Shown: positions 1-8,640, counted from the first letter of the stretch. The stretch: DNA of 64,000 nucleotides from Pseudonocardiaceae bacterium (GCA_009379845.1 WHSZ01000005.1:1-64000), one strand, 5' to 3'. Notes: generated by a model from the sequence alone, not told the origin. Made by a program: numbers and translations.

Positions 1-201
1 CAACAACCCCACCGCCGCCGCGCCGCCGGGCCGGGTGGTCTGCGTGAACCGGTCGATCAGGGCATCGCGGTTGGCCAGCCCCGTCAGCCGGTCGGTCCGC
101 AGCTCGTGCCGCAACCGCCGCGTCGCGCGGGCGGACAACAGCCACCCCGCCGTGCTCACCGCACCCGTGGCCAGTGGCGCGAACATCGCAAGACTGCTCA
201 T
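1..201 (-). CDS. GGDEF-domain protein, C-terminus cut by window edge
   Basis: Reading the minus strand from ATG at 201 gives a short hydrophobic/basic N-terminus followed by 'TDRLTGLANRDAL', the diagnostic opening of a GGDEF (diguanylate cyclase) domain. Only about 67 residues are inside the window, so the GGDEF loop itself cannot be checked and catalytic activity is unknown. The ATG overlaps the stop of the upstream TraG-like gene (ATGA), implying translational coupling. The ORF track does not list it because it runs off the edge. GGDEF proteins accompany TraG-like ATPases in actinomycete conjugative elements, so it is read as part of the transfer operon. Confidence 0.7.
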   Translation of the reverse strand, partial: MSSLAMFAPLATGAVSTAGWLLSARATRRLRHELRTDRLTGLANRDALIDRFTQTTRPGGAAAVGLL

Positions 202-2000
202 CGCCGCTCACCCCCGTAGGTGTCCGCATCCACGCGGGTGTGGTGGCGGTCCACCTCGAGGTGAATGCCCAGCCGGTGCCGGGTGGTGGCGAACCGGTCC
301 TGGCCCAGCCATTCCTCGAACCGGCCGGCGAACCGGTGCCACCCATCACTCCAGCGTTCGACGCGCTCTGCCCACCGCTGCGCCCGCGCGGCGGCCCGCA
401 CGTCGCGGCGTTTCCAGGCCATCTGCACCCGCCCGACCGCGGCCGGCATGTTCCGGCGGATGATCAGCACCCGGCGGGGCGGTAGCTGGGAGATCTGGGC
501 CGGTGAGAGGACCGGGACGCGTTGACTGGACATTGAGCGCAGTCCGCCGTCCTCGTCGAAGGTCGGCACCTCCTCGTAGCGCTCGCCCGTCAACGACGAA
601 TACGCCGCGAGGTCGTCCTGGTCCCGGGTGGCGCCGTAGATCATCAACGTGGCGGCGTTGTTCAGGATCGCCGCCGCGCCGTCGTCGCCCCACCGCTGCT
701 TGAGCTGCGCCCGCGACTGGGCAGCGATGTGGATGGTGACGTTGCGCCCGCCCATGTCCGCGGTCCACTCGTCCAACGGAATCGGGCAGATCAGCGCCGC
801 CTCGTCCAACGCCAGCGTCAACGGCGGATCCAGCCGGCCCCCGGCCTCGAACGCGGCCAGGCGGCGGGCCTCGCGGGCGATATGGCCCGTCAACGCGGTC
901 ACCAGTGGCGCGACCTGGGCATCTTGGGCGCCCAGCAGGTACACCGTGCCCCGGTTCGCCAGCAGCTCGGCCACATCGAAATCCCCGCCGGTGGCCGCGG
1001 CCGAGGCCGTGCCGTCGGTCAACCAGCCCAGCGCGGGCATGATCGTGGCGCAAATCGACGAGCGGGTGCGGTCGTTCGTGCCCAAAAACTGCAGTGCGTC
1101 CTGCTCATACGCCGGTTCCGGCGAGCGGCGCAAGAACCGCTGCACCTCCGTGCCGGCCTGGTCCGGATCGGCGACCCAGGCGAGCACGTCTCGCATCGAG
1201 CCGCCACCCAGGGCGGCGGCGTGCAGCAGCGAGGCCAGCACGCGCCGGGCCTGGCTGTGCCAGAACTCCATGTCGCCACCGCGTCCCGGCGCGGCCGACC
1301 CGGACAGCAGGTCCTCAGCTCGCGCGGCCGCCGTGACCGGCTCGGCGCAGCCGGACAGCGGGTCGAACGTCACCGACGAGTCCAGTCCGCCCAACCCCGA
1401 CGGGTTGAACACCCCCACCGGGCCACTACGGGCGCGGCACGGGCCGGTCAGCGTCACCAGATCAGTCCGGGTGCTGGTGGCGATCACCGCGCCCGGCGCG
1501 TCCAGAATCCGGCCCGCCAACTCACCCGTCTTGCCCGTGCGCGGGCCACCGATCCGCAGCGTCACGTCCTCGACCGGCGACCACACCCGCAACAAACCGA
1601 CCCGCGCTAACGGTGTGGCCAGCTCCCGAAGCGGCACCATCAACCGCCGCCACCACGGCAACCCCGACAAGCTCGGGCGCAACACACTCGCCTTGCTGCG
1701 CACCGCCAACCCCGACGCGACGCGCAAAATCGTCCACCGCGACGCCACACCGTCATTGCGCTTCGACCGGCGCGACCACCGATTCACCGTGCCCGGCGTC
1801 CCCGTACGCCGCCGCGCCACAATCACCAGCGGACCACCGACCAGCAGGCCACCGACCACCATCAACCACGGCCAATAAACCTGCCCCGGCGTCTCCTCCG
1901 GCATCCGAGCCATCAACCAGCCCAGGACAAACAAACCCAAACCAGCCAACACCACACGCCGCAACACCTGCGACCGCTTCTGCCTCGAACCCCCACTCAT
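198..2000 (-). CDS. TraG/VirD4-like conjugative coupling ATPase
   Basis: A roughly 600-residue membrane ATPase of the type IV secretion coupling-protein family, expected to pump DNA during conjugative transfer. Two hydrophobic segments near the N-terminus are followed by a Walker A motif 'GGPRTGKTGE' at about residue 150 and a Walker B-like 'LTLALDEAA' about 240 residues later. The C-terminal third resembles TraM-recognition domains. I chose ATG at 2000 rather than the longest ORF start at 2030 because GGAGGTG lies just upstream and the ATG overlaps the stop of the preceding HTH gene (ATGA). It is followed with overlap by the GGDEF gene, giving a three-gene transfer operon. Confidence 0.8.
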   Translation of the reverse strand: MSGGSRQKRSQVLRRVVLAGLGLFVLGWLMARMPEETPGQVYWPWLMVVGGLLVGGPLVIVARRRTGTPGTVNRWSRRSKRNDGVASRWTILRVASGLAVRSKASVLRPSLSGLPWWRRLMVPLRELATPLARVGLLRVWSPVEDVTLRIGGPRTGKTGELAGRILDAPGAVIATSTRTDLVTLTGPCRARSGPVGVFNPSGLGGLDSSVTFDPLSGCAEPVTAAARAEDLLSGSAAPGRGGDMEFWHSQARRVLASLLHAAALGGGSMRDVLAWVADPDQAGTEVQRFLRRSPEPAYEQDALQFLGTNDRTRSSICATIMPALGWLTDGTASAAATGGDFDVAELLANRGTVYLLGAQDAQVAPLVTALTGHIAREARRLAAFEAGGRLDPPLTLALDEAALICPIPLDEWTADMGGRNVTIHIAAQSRAQLKQRWGDDGAAAILNNAATLMIYGATRDQDDLAAYSSLTGERYEEVPTFDEDGGLRSMSSQRVPVLSPAQISQLPPRRVLIIRRNMPAAVGRVQMAWKRRDVRAAARAQRWAERVERWSDGWHRFAGRFEEWLGQDRFATTRHRLGIHLEVDRHHTRVDADTYGGERR

Positions 2001-2365
2001 GCGGCACCTCCGGACGTCCGAGCTCTCCACTCAGCTGTCCAGTCCCCGACGTCAAGGCACCTACCCTCGGCGCACGCTCCGTCGAGCAGCTGCTCGACTG
2101 CCTTCGCCGGAATGACGTACCGGCCTTGACCTCGCCTGTGCCGCATGCACAACCCGGGAAAGACGTCGGCCTGGATGAGGCGGTACAGGTACTCCTGGGA
2201 GACGCTCAGCAGTGCCGCGGCTTCTGGAACCTTGTAGGTGGGCACGCCGTTCGCCCGCTTCTGCAACGCATTGCGTAGCGCAATGTCGCGCATCAACTCG
2301 CGGCACTGCGCTTGTCCGACCCCGGTCTGGTCTGTCGTAACTTGTTCCTGCATCTGGGACTCCAT
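1997..2365 (-). CDS. Small helix-turn-helix DNA-binding protein (excisionase-like)
   Basis: A 122-residue protein with a MerR/excisionase-type winged helix in its centre ('VPEAAALLSVSQEYLYRLI') and a second half rich in basic residues ('MRHRRGQGRYVIPAKAV'). Such proteins in integrative elements act as excision factors or local transcriptional regulators. It is the first gene of the transfer operon, overlaps the TraG-like gene by ATGA, and is divergent from the GntR gene across a repeat-rich intergenic region. Which of the two roles applies cannot be told from the sequence. Confidence 0.65.
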   Translation of the reverse strand: MESQMQEQVTTDQTGVGQAQCRELMRDIALRNALQKRANGVPTYKVPEAAALLSVSQEYLYRLIQADVFPGLCMRHRRGQGRYVIPAKAVEQLLDGACAEGRCLDVGDWTAEWRARTSGGAA

Positions 2366-2445
2366 GTGTCGGGTGCAAGGCCCGGGCGGGGCGGCCTCCC
2401 CGCTCGGGCCGTCGCCTTTTTGGCGTTTTCACCCAACCAACTTGT

Positions 2446-2522
2446 ATAGCTTGGCTAGGCATGTTTGAAGCTACCTAGCCTGGCTAGCCATGTCAACAGG
2501 TTGTCTAGGCTGGCTAGCCTGG
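2446..2522. promoter_or_regulatory. Clustered TAGC/GCTA operator repeats between divergent HTH and GntR genes
   Basis: The intergenic region contains repeated variants of 'CTAGCCTGGCTAGCC' and 'CTAGGCTGGCTAGCC', together with shorter 'TTGGCTAGGCATG' units. The half sites occur in both orientations at about 2451, 2473-2488 and 2504-2520. Repeats of this density between divergent regulators normally bind one of them. The GntR protein at 2550 is the obvious candidate, repressing both its own gene and the transfer operon. The assignment is inferred from position. Confidence 0.6.
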
Positions 2523-2549
2523 ATCGGTCAGGGGGCATAGAGTTGGGGC

Positions 2550-3392
2550 ATGGAGCTCGATCCAGAGGACCCGCGGCCGCCATATCAGCAAGTGGCGAAT
2601 TCTCTGCGTGCCGCCATCTTGACCAGGACATTTCAACCAGGTGAGAAGCTGCCGTCCGGGCCCGAACTTGCGCAGCGCTTCAACGTCGCGCGCATGACCG
2701 TTCAGCATGCGATTCGCCTGCTGCGCGACGAGGGCCTCGTCATCTCTCGGCAAGGAAGCGGCGTCTACGTCCGGGAGCGCACCCAGCGACCGGTCGACCT
2801 GCGCTCGCACTTGGAGCGCGCATTCGAGGAACCTGACGTTGCCGTCGACTTCGCGGGTTTCTCCGGCGAGACGCTAAACGGCGCGATCACCGAGCCACTC
2901 GACAAGATCCGCGACGGCCGGCTGCGACCGGAGTCGCTGTCCGTGCGGCTCCTCGTTCCGGACCCTGGCCAACCGTGGGCCTTGCCGAGCCGGGTCGACG
3001 ACCTCGGCGACAGCCCGGCGTTCCGGGAGCGCGCGACGCGCATCATGCAGCGCAGCACCTTTGCCCTCGTAGATGCTGTGAACGAGTTGGCGGACCTCGG
3101 CCTTCTTCCGAAGGCTCACGCCCAGGTCCGAGTCAACCCGGTGATGCCGCTGTTCAAGCTCTATCTCATCAACGACACGGACGCGTTCTTCGGCTACTAC
3201 CCGGTGCAAGAGCACCAGGTCACGCTCGACGGCGAGCAGACAGCCATTTGGGACCTCATGGGCAAGGACGCGACCCTCTTCCACTACTGCGCCGACGGTG
3301 ACGAGGACTCGCTCGGGTCCCAGTACATCCGTCAGTCCCGTATGTGGTTCGACTCGATTTGGACGTCGGTCGGCAGGGAGTTCAAGCAGTGA
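2550..3392 (+). CDS. GntR-family transcriptional regulator
   Basis: A 280-residue protein with an N-terminal GntR winged helix (residues about 8-75, 'LPSGPELAQRFNVARMTVQHAI'). The C-terminal domain of about 200 residues does not look like a standard UTRA or FCD effector domain. Its stop overlaps the GTG of the HAD gene, so the two are coupled. In actinomycete elements GntR proteins of this kind (KorSA/Pra type) repress transfer and replication genes, which fits the operator-like repeats immediately upstream. Start ATG 2550 begins right at the GntR fold. Confidence 0.8.
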   Translation: MELDPEDPRPPYQQVANSLRAAILTRTFQPGEKLPSGPELAQRFNVARMTVQHAIRLLRDEGLVISRQGSGVYVRERTQRPVDLRSHLERAFEEPDVAVDFAGFSGETLNGAITEPLDKIRDGRLRPESLSVRLLVPDPGQPWALPSRVDDLGDSPAFRERATRIMQRSTFALVDAVNELADLGLLPKAHAQVRVNPVMPLFKLYLINDTDAFFGYYPVQEHQVTLDGEQTAIWDLMGKDATLFHYCADGDEDSLGSQYIRQSRMWFDSIWTSVGREFKQ

Positions 3393-4060
3393 GCAGCGAG
3401 GCACTCGACTCGGTACTCGCCAGAACCTCGAATGTCCTGCTCGACTTCGACGGCCCTATCTGCTCGGTCTTCAGCCACTTCACGCCCATGGCAGTCGCGA
3501 AGGAACTACGAACCCGGCTGGACGGAATCGACGCTCCGGAGACAAATGAACCCTTCGAGTTGCTGAATTACGTCGCACAGGAAGGCTTGTCCGCAGCCTC
3601 CGCTGTCGAGGCGGAGCTTGCGCAGTTGGAAATCGAGGCAGTCTCAACTGCGACACCAACCAGCGGAGCCACAGAGGTTCTTCGCTACTTCGCTGATGCC
3701 GGTCGCAGAGTTGTCGTAGTGAGCAACAACTCTGCCAGCGCCATCGACGTCTACCTCCGGAAACATGCGCTCGGCTCATACGTAGCCGGGGTTTCAGCGC
3801 GCACCAAACCTGACCCCGGGCTCTTGAAACCAAACCCGCACTTGCTCCACGACGCCGTCGCACTGCTCCGGGCGGAACCCAGCACCTGCGTAATGGTCGG
3901 CGATTCCCTCACCGACATCGACGCGGCGCGGGCAGCTGGATGCCCCGCGATCGGGTACGCCAATAAGCCCGGAAAGCGCGAACGGTTCGCAGTGGTCGAG
4001 CCGACGGCCATCATCGACCACATGACAGATCTACTCCGTCAGGAACGGACGAGGCAGTAG
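3389..4060 (+). CDS. HAD-superfamily phosphatase-like hydrolase
   Basis: A 223-residue HAD hydrolase with all four motifs visible: motif I 'LLDFDGPIC' (Asp19 and Asp21), motif II 'VVVVSNNS', a motif III lysine in 'LLKPNPHLL' and motif IV 'VMVGDSLTDIDAA'. The fold and the cap inserted after motif I resemble phosphoglycolate-phosphatase-type enzymes; the substrate is unknown. The start is taken as GTG 3389, overlapping the GntR stop (GTGA), because the upstream in-frame ATG at 3344 lies inside the GntR gene. A phosphatase coupled to a regulator may process the small molecule that the regulator senses; this is conjecture. Confidence 0.8.
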   Translation: MSSEALDSVLARTSNVLLDFDGPICSVFSHFTPMAVAKELRTRLDGIDAPETNEPFELLNYVAQEGLSAASAVEAELAQLEIEAVSTATPTSGATEVLRYFADAGRRVVVVSNNSASAIDVYLRKHALGSYVAGVSARTKPDPGLLKPNPHLLHDAVALLRAEPSTCVMVGDSLTDIDAARAAGCPAIGYANKPGKRERFAVVEPTAIIDHMTDLLRQERTRQ

Positions 4061-4192
4061 CCGGGCAGCGTGATCGGGCGTGCGAAGATGCCATCGACTC
4101 GTGCTGGCGATATCTTCCACAGCTCCGTGGGCACCGGCGATCTCCACACGCCATGCCGCGAATTCGGCTGGATGACGCCACCGAGTTCCTTC

Positions 4193-4909
4193 TTACTCCG
4201 CGCCCCCTGCGATACGCATGGTGTCAAGGCACAGTTTGCCAAATTCGGTCACTGTCCAGGGATTGCCGCCGAACGACAAGCCACTTCCATCGGGACGCGT
4301 TACAAGCCCGTGCGTGGATAGTCGTGCGAGTACGTGCTCGAGCACGAGTGCTATGCCGGGCATCACTTCTTCCAAGGACGGGACCCGGGCCTTCCGATCT
4401 GGGCGAACGTGCCATCCGCGATCTTCCTGGTTCATCCGGTCCAGCACCTTGATGTCGACCGCATCAAGCTGGCCCAACGTTCACACGATGCGCAGCGACT
4501 CATCGACCTTGGCCGAATCCTCAGCCAAAGCACCAGTCGCAAGTGCGCGCCCTAACGCTCGTATAGCAGGTTCGTAGTCGGACAGCGCGGCCGCCTGCAG
4601 CGCTCGACCGATGATTTCCAGGCGCCTGTCGTCGTCGAAGCCTGCAGCCCGCTCAACCAGGTCGTCGAACGACCTCCCGGAAATGCCCTCAGCGATTGCC
4701 GCCGCCTTATCAACCCGGTCCATGCGGCGACTCATTACACGCTGCAAGCCCTTGGCCCCGTCCGCGAGCAGCGGCGAGGTCGCACTTCCAATGAGGGCAC
4801 CTACAGGACCGAAAATGGTAGCCCCGACCAGTCCCAGAATCGCGCTACTGACTGAGCCAACAGTTCGAGAGAGAAAATCGGGGTCAGATCCGGGGTTTTC
4901 GTCGGCCAT
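4193..4909 (-). pseudogene. Conserved element protein interrupted by an in-frame TGA
   Basis: Two ORFs, 4481-4909 (142 residues) and 4193-4477 (94 residues), lie in the same frame with only one TGA and one Thr codon between them. Read through, they give a continuous 238-residue protein '...ESLRIV-stop-TLGQLDAVDIKVLD...'. The stop is TGA where a CGA arginine codon would need one C-to-T change. The second ORF's only start is TTG with no ribosome binding site. The N-terminal half has a glycine-rich hydrophobic segment (residues 18-45) and an Ala-rich helical region; the C-terminal half looks like a winged helix. The function is not recognised. Likely a recent nonsense pseudogene. Confidence 0.65.
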
Positions 4910-5086
4910 ACTCGGTAATCAGCACCCAGAGCCGGTGCGTTACGACCCAACGTGGACCACTGCGCCCGATCATGCTCGTTCCGAACGAGAAACCTGACCG
5001 CCAAGGGCGGCATACGAGAAATTAGCGACGGCAACCAGCATGCAGGGACGACATCGGATGTCTACCTTTCCACCGCTGCGCGGAAT

Positions 5087-7258
5087 TCATACCTGGGCTG
5101 CGCTCGCAACCAGCCTCCACGCAGTCACTCTTTCTATATCAAGCTCTAAGCCCTGCGACAACTCTTCGTGCGCTACGCCAGTCTTGAGGCTGAGGACAGC
5201 TGCGTCATACTCAACATCGCCCGATACCGCTCGCGGGTCGACCATGAAGAAACCGCGGGAAGCTCGCAGGATGTTGCCGCAGGACGCGTCACCGTGACAT
5301 AGCGAACGGGATTCGTCGGGAACCAGGCTTTCGAGCAACGGGAGCGCAGCCGCGCGCTCCTCTAGACTCACCGCATCGGCTTCTGGAGGCAAGTCGACAG
5401 GTTCGGTCTGCGCGAGCCGTTCGCGAAGCCACGCCGAAATCGGCGGGAACTCGTGCGGGGAGGGGGCGCCGTCCTTCAAAGGACGGAGCAACTCGCAAAG
5501 TTCTTCGACCGATGCTGTCGCGTCAACGTGAGTGCCGGGCTGCACCTGGTCCAACACTGTCCAGGTGCCGCTCATCGATTCGACGACTTCGTGCACGGTC
5601 GGACCGATCCCCAACTCAGCAAGCTGTTTGGCAGCAGTGGCTTGCAACCCTCCGGCCGGGTCTGGTGTCGACTTCAGCACGAGCAACCGGTCGTCCTTAG
5701 TCTCGACCGACACCACGAAGCCGTAACGCGCGTCCATGATCCGCACCGGCCGAGCGCGATACCGCGAGCACAACTCGGCCAACTCGGCGCGGACCGACGT
5801 CGCCCATCGTTGTCCGCTCTCCGGCCATCTGGTGCACACAGACTGCACCGTGGCGTCGGGAATGGCCACTTGGGATGCTTGCGGTTCCGGCCGCGAAAGG
5901 CGGCTCCCAAGTAGCTCGGCTGCCCGGCGATCCGATTCGCCGACCCATGCCGCGTACACGCGAAGGGTGGTCGCGCCGCCTCCGCCGTGGCCGAGCCTGC
6001 CGGCCACAGTGCGCAGGTCGATGCCAGCGGTCAGCAGCTCGGTTGCCGAGTAGTGGCGCAGGGCATGCAAGTGGCTGTCGATGCCGATGCATTTGCACAT
6101 GCGCGAGTAGCGGTGTGTGACGCCGTCCGGGTCGTATGGCCGGTCGAACGTCGACTCGTACGAGAACAGGAACGCTGCGTCGGTCGGCTCGGTCCCTACC
6201 TGCCGCGTGAACTCCTCATAACGCTGCCGGTGTTCGGTCAAGACCTCGACCGTTGCCGGGTCGAGCGAGATGCGGCGGATCTGGTGCGTCTTCGTGTCCT
6301 TTTCGAACGATCGGCCATTGACGCGCACGTAGTTGCGGCGAATCGTCACATAGCCGTTGGCCAGATCGAAGTCTGACCAGCGCAGTGCCAGTACTTCAGC
6401 GCGACGGAGTCCGGTGACCATCACCAACCAAACGAGGGTTCCCCAGGTCTCGTCGTCCTGCCACGCCGCCTCAATTATTCGGGCGGCTTGATCGGCGGTT
6501 GGTGGGTTGGGCCTCGGTGCTGTTTGGCGCGGCTTCTTCGCGACATCCGTGGGATTGCTGGTGATCCAGCCCCATCGCACCGCGGCCGAGAAAACGCCAC
6601 TAAGGACGAAGTGGATCTTCGAGATCGTCGAGTTCGAGAGCGGCCGGCACTGATGTTGCTTGCATTCGATGACCTCGCAGCCTGCCTTTTCGCAGTCGTG
6701 CGGCTTGTCGCCGGCGGCTGGCGGGCGGCCGGGCGGACGGCGGTGCCGTACCGTCCGGCACTCGTGCTCGCCTTCTACGCGATGCTCGATGAACGGCTGA
6801 CCGTCGCAGCGCACGCTGCATCGACGCAACTCGGCGTAGAACTCCTCGAGGACCCTTGGGGTGACCTTGCCGATGGGCTCGTCGCCGAACGCTGGGCCGA
6901 TATAAAGCCGTAGATAGCTCTCGTAGCTAACTCGCGTGTTGTCTTCGATTTCGTGCACACGCAACCAGTCGGTGAACGCCTTTCGCAGCGTCCCTCTCGT
7001 CTGAGCGTGCCGCTGCTCGTCGACTTGCGCGCGCAGCGTGTTCAAGATCCGCTGCGCCTCGTCCTCGTCGGTCGTCGACTCCCGCAGATACAGTCGCTTG
7101 CCGGTCAGCGGGTCGACCCCGGCGTAGACCTTGACGCGGAACGAGTTGCCGCGGCGCTCGATAGTTCCGCGCGTCCGGGTCTTGCTACTCGTCCGCTTGG
7201 CCACGGTTCCAGGGTACTCGCACCCACCATGAATCCCATGACGCTTACGCGCGATCAT
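5087..7258 (-). CDS. Tyrosine integrase fused to a C-terminal APH-like kinase domain
   Basis: Residues 1-455 are a tyrosine recombinase. They include an SAM-like N-terminal core, a Cys/His-rich insertion (about 147-205) common in actinomycete AICE integrases, and the catalytic set R285 ('TGLRRAEV'), K323, H398-x-x-R401, H424 and nucleophile Y435. After a linker, residues about 495-723 resemble an aminoglycoside-phosphotransferase/choline-kinase fold: a candidate ATP lysine in 'RLLVLKS' (K529), the Brenner motif 'CHGDASCGN' (D657, N662) and the metal-binding 'FMVDPRA' (D674). Ordinary integrases of this family end near residue 450, so the kinase half is extra. There is no stop or frame change between the halves. 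The start may instead be GTG 7204 ('VAKRTSSKTR'); neither has a clear ribosome binding site. Confidence 0.85.
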   Translation of the reverse strand: MIARKRHGIHGGCEYPGTVAKRTSSKTRTRGTIERRGNSFRVKVYAGVDPLTGKRLYLRESTTDEDEAQRILNTLRAQVDEQRHAQTRGTLRKAFTDWLRVHEIEDNTRVSYESYLRLYIGPAFGDEPIGKVTPRVLEEFYAELRRCSVRCDGQPFIEHRVEGEHECRTVRHRRPPGRPPAAGDKPHDCEKAGCEVIECKQHQCRPLSNSTISKIHFVLSGVFSAAVRWGWITSNPTDVAKKPRQTAPRPNPPTADQAARIIEAAWQDDETWGTLVWLVMVTGLRRAEVLALRWSDFDLANGYVTIRRNYVRVNGRSFEKDTKTHQIRRISLDPATVEVLTEHRQRYEEFTRQVGTEPTDAAFLFSYESTFDRPYDPDGVTHRYSRMCKCIGIDSHLHALRHYSATELLTAGIDLRTVAGRLGHGGGGATTLRVYAAWVGESDRRAAELLGSRLSRPEPQASQVAIPDATVQSVCTRWPESGQRWATSVRAELAELCSRYRARPVRIMDARYGFVVSVETKDDRLLVLKSTPDPAGGLQATAAKQLAELGIGPTVHEVVESMSGTWTVLDQVQPGTHVDATASVEELCELLRPLKDGAPSPHEFPPISAWLRERLAQTEPVDLPPEADAVSLEERAAALPLLESLVPDESRSLCHGDASCGNILRASRGFFMVDPRAVSGDVEYDAAVLSLKTGVAHEELSQGLELDIERVTAWRLVASAAQV

Positions 7259-7289
7259 CAGGAGAGGAAGAAAACCGAGGTGAAATGGG

Positions 7290-7362
7290 TGGGCCGCCTG
7301 GGGCTCGAACCCAGAACCTACGGATTAAAAGTCCGCAGCTCTACCAATTGAGCTAACGGCCC
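7290..7362 (-). tRNA. tRNA-Lys (anticodon TTT)
   Basis: The minus strand folds as a full cloverleaf: a seven-pair acceptor stem (GGGCCGT with GCGGCCC), a D arm closed by GCTC/GAGC, an anticodon stem GCGGA/TCCGT with loop CTTTTAA giving anticodon TTT, and a T arm with GGTTCGAGCC. The discriminator is A at 7290; CCA is not exactly encoded. The 3' end faces the integrase gene 32 nt away, so this gene is the probable attachment site of the element. The tRNA is intact, as expected when the element carries the missing 3' part. Confidence 0.95.
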
Positions 7363-7476
7363 GCAGCCAGCAGTGTAACCAACGTCGGCCACGCCCCGTC
7401 GCGGCCGGTGTCCCTGAGACCGAGTTTGAGCCGATCAGCGTGCGCGAACCAAGACCGTCCCTTGTGGACCACGAGG

Positions 7477-8640
7477 CTAGCGCGGTCGCCGCAACCGAGC
7501 CTTGGCGCGCCAATACATCCGGCGTGCGGTCAGCACCTGCGGGTACTGTTCGGCGCGCTGCCGCACCGAACGGGTAAGGCGCTGCCTCTTCGACAACGGC
7601 GGTTCGGGCGTGGGCATGTTCTTGACGAACCCGGCAAGCGTCTGGACGGCGACGTCCAGCATCTCCGAATCGGTTGGCGTGGCTGGCGACTTGCCGCCGG
7701 ACTGCTCGGACGGCGTGGCGGGCAGTAGGTCGGTGAGGTCCCCGACCACGTGGTAGCCAGCAGCCGCGATCTCGTCGATGAAGCGCTTGGCGGTATCCAC
7801 AACCCACTCGTAGTCACCGGCCGGCAACGGGATATGGGACGGCCCGTGCAGGTGCGACAGGATGTCCGCGGCGAGTTGATCCTTGACGATGATGGCGTAC
7901 TTGGGCCAGTCGATGTCGTCGCCGAGAGACTCGTTGAGACGGCGCAGCAGCTCGGTTTCGGCGACACCCAGCGAAAAGTTGTGATGCGGAACGTCAGTGG
8001 TGAACTTGTCGGCGTCGATGTCGATCACCGACGTGAACCGCTGCCAAAGCACGCTGGTCGGCGTGCCGCGTGGCGGCACGGTAACCACATGCACGCGCTC
8101 TGGCGGCAGGTTCTCGCTCCATACCCGCAGCACCCTCGGCAGATCCTGGTAGTCCCAGAACCGCTTGTTGACCTCGGTGAGGTCCTCACGGCGCAGCTCG
8201 GTAAGGAACTCAGGGAGGCTCGTGGTGTCCCTGGTCTTGATGTTCTCCTGCCACACCGAAGGGATCTGGCGGGCCAGATCACGGGCCGTACAGACCAGAT
8301 GGACTTCGGCGAAGGACAAGTCGGACAGCACCTGGGCGACCTCCTCCTGGCTGGCCGGAGCGAGCAGCTCGGCCGAGACCACCGAGTTGCCCTGCCAGGC
8401 GCGTAGCTGCTCGACGAGCCAGCTCCACACCCCGGCGACCCCCGCCTCCTGCCATCGCCCGTACCGTTCCGGGTGCACGTCGATGACGGCCCGATGCTGA
8501 GTTGCCCGGTCGTAACCCGGATAGAGCACGCCGTCGTCAGCGACAGCGTCCCGGTGGTGCCACAGGAGTTCCTGCAACGAGGTAGTACCGGTCTTCGGCA
8601 ACCCAACGTGCAAGTAGATCCGGCGAGAACGAGGAGCCAT
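7477..8640 (-). CDS. Sulfotransferase family protein
   Basis: A 387-residue protein that opens with the PAPS-binding 5'-phosphosulfate loop 'HVGLPKTGTTSLQELL', followed by a typical sulfotransferase alpha/beta fold with a 3'-phosphate-binding region near 'LVCTARDLARQIPSVW'. It would transfer sulfate from PAPS to a hydroxyl or amino group on an unknown acceptor. The C-terminal 100 residues are extra and basic. ATG 8640 was chosen because the motif begins 12 residues later; the longer ORF start at 8718 would overlap the divergent APS kinase. The divergent APS kinase 71 bp away makes its co-substrate. Confidence 0.82.
   Translation of the reverse strand: MAPRSRRIYLHVGLPKTGTTSLQELLWHHRDAVADDGVLYPGYDRATQHRAVIDVHPERYGRWQEAGVAGVWSWLVEQLRAWQGNSVVSAELLAPASQEEVAQVLSDLSFAEVHLVCTARDLARQIPSVWQENIKTRDTTSLPEFLTELRREDLTEVNKRFWDYQDLPRVLRVWSENLPPERVHVVTVPPRGTPTSVLWQRFTSVIDIDADKFTTDVPHHNFSLGVAETELLRRLNESLGDDIDWPKYAIIVKDQLAADILSHLHGPSHIPLPAGDYEWVVDTAKRFIDEIAAAGYHVVGDLTDLLPATPSEQSGGKSPATPTDSEMLDVAVQTLAGFVKNMPTPEPPLSKRQRLTRSVRQRAEQYPQVLTARRMYWRAKARLRRPR

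Larger units (their letters stand above)
1..7330. mobile_element. Integrative and conjugative element (AICE-like), one end, inserted at tRNA-Lys
   Basis: The stretch from the left edge to the 3' part of tRNA-Lys carries a tyrosine integrase directly next to the tRNA, a TraG/VirD4-like coupling ATPase, a small HTH protein, a GGDEF protein and a GntR regulator. That is the usual content of actinomycete integrative conjugative elements. The tRNA reads leftwards with its 3' end facing the integrase, so the core attachment site is expected in the tRNA 3' half. The other end lies outside the window, so the full size and the second att copy cannot be seen. The right boundary is approximate. Confidence 0.75.

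Noticed and set aside
649-1878. 409-residue plus-strand ORF
   Set aside because: Antisense shadow of the TraG-like gene.
4193-4477. An independent 94-residue gene
   Set aside because: It starts with TTG without SD, two codons after an in-frame TGA that ends the 142-residue ORF. One gene with a nonsense codon explains both.
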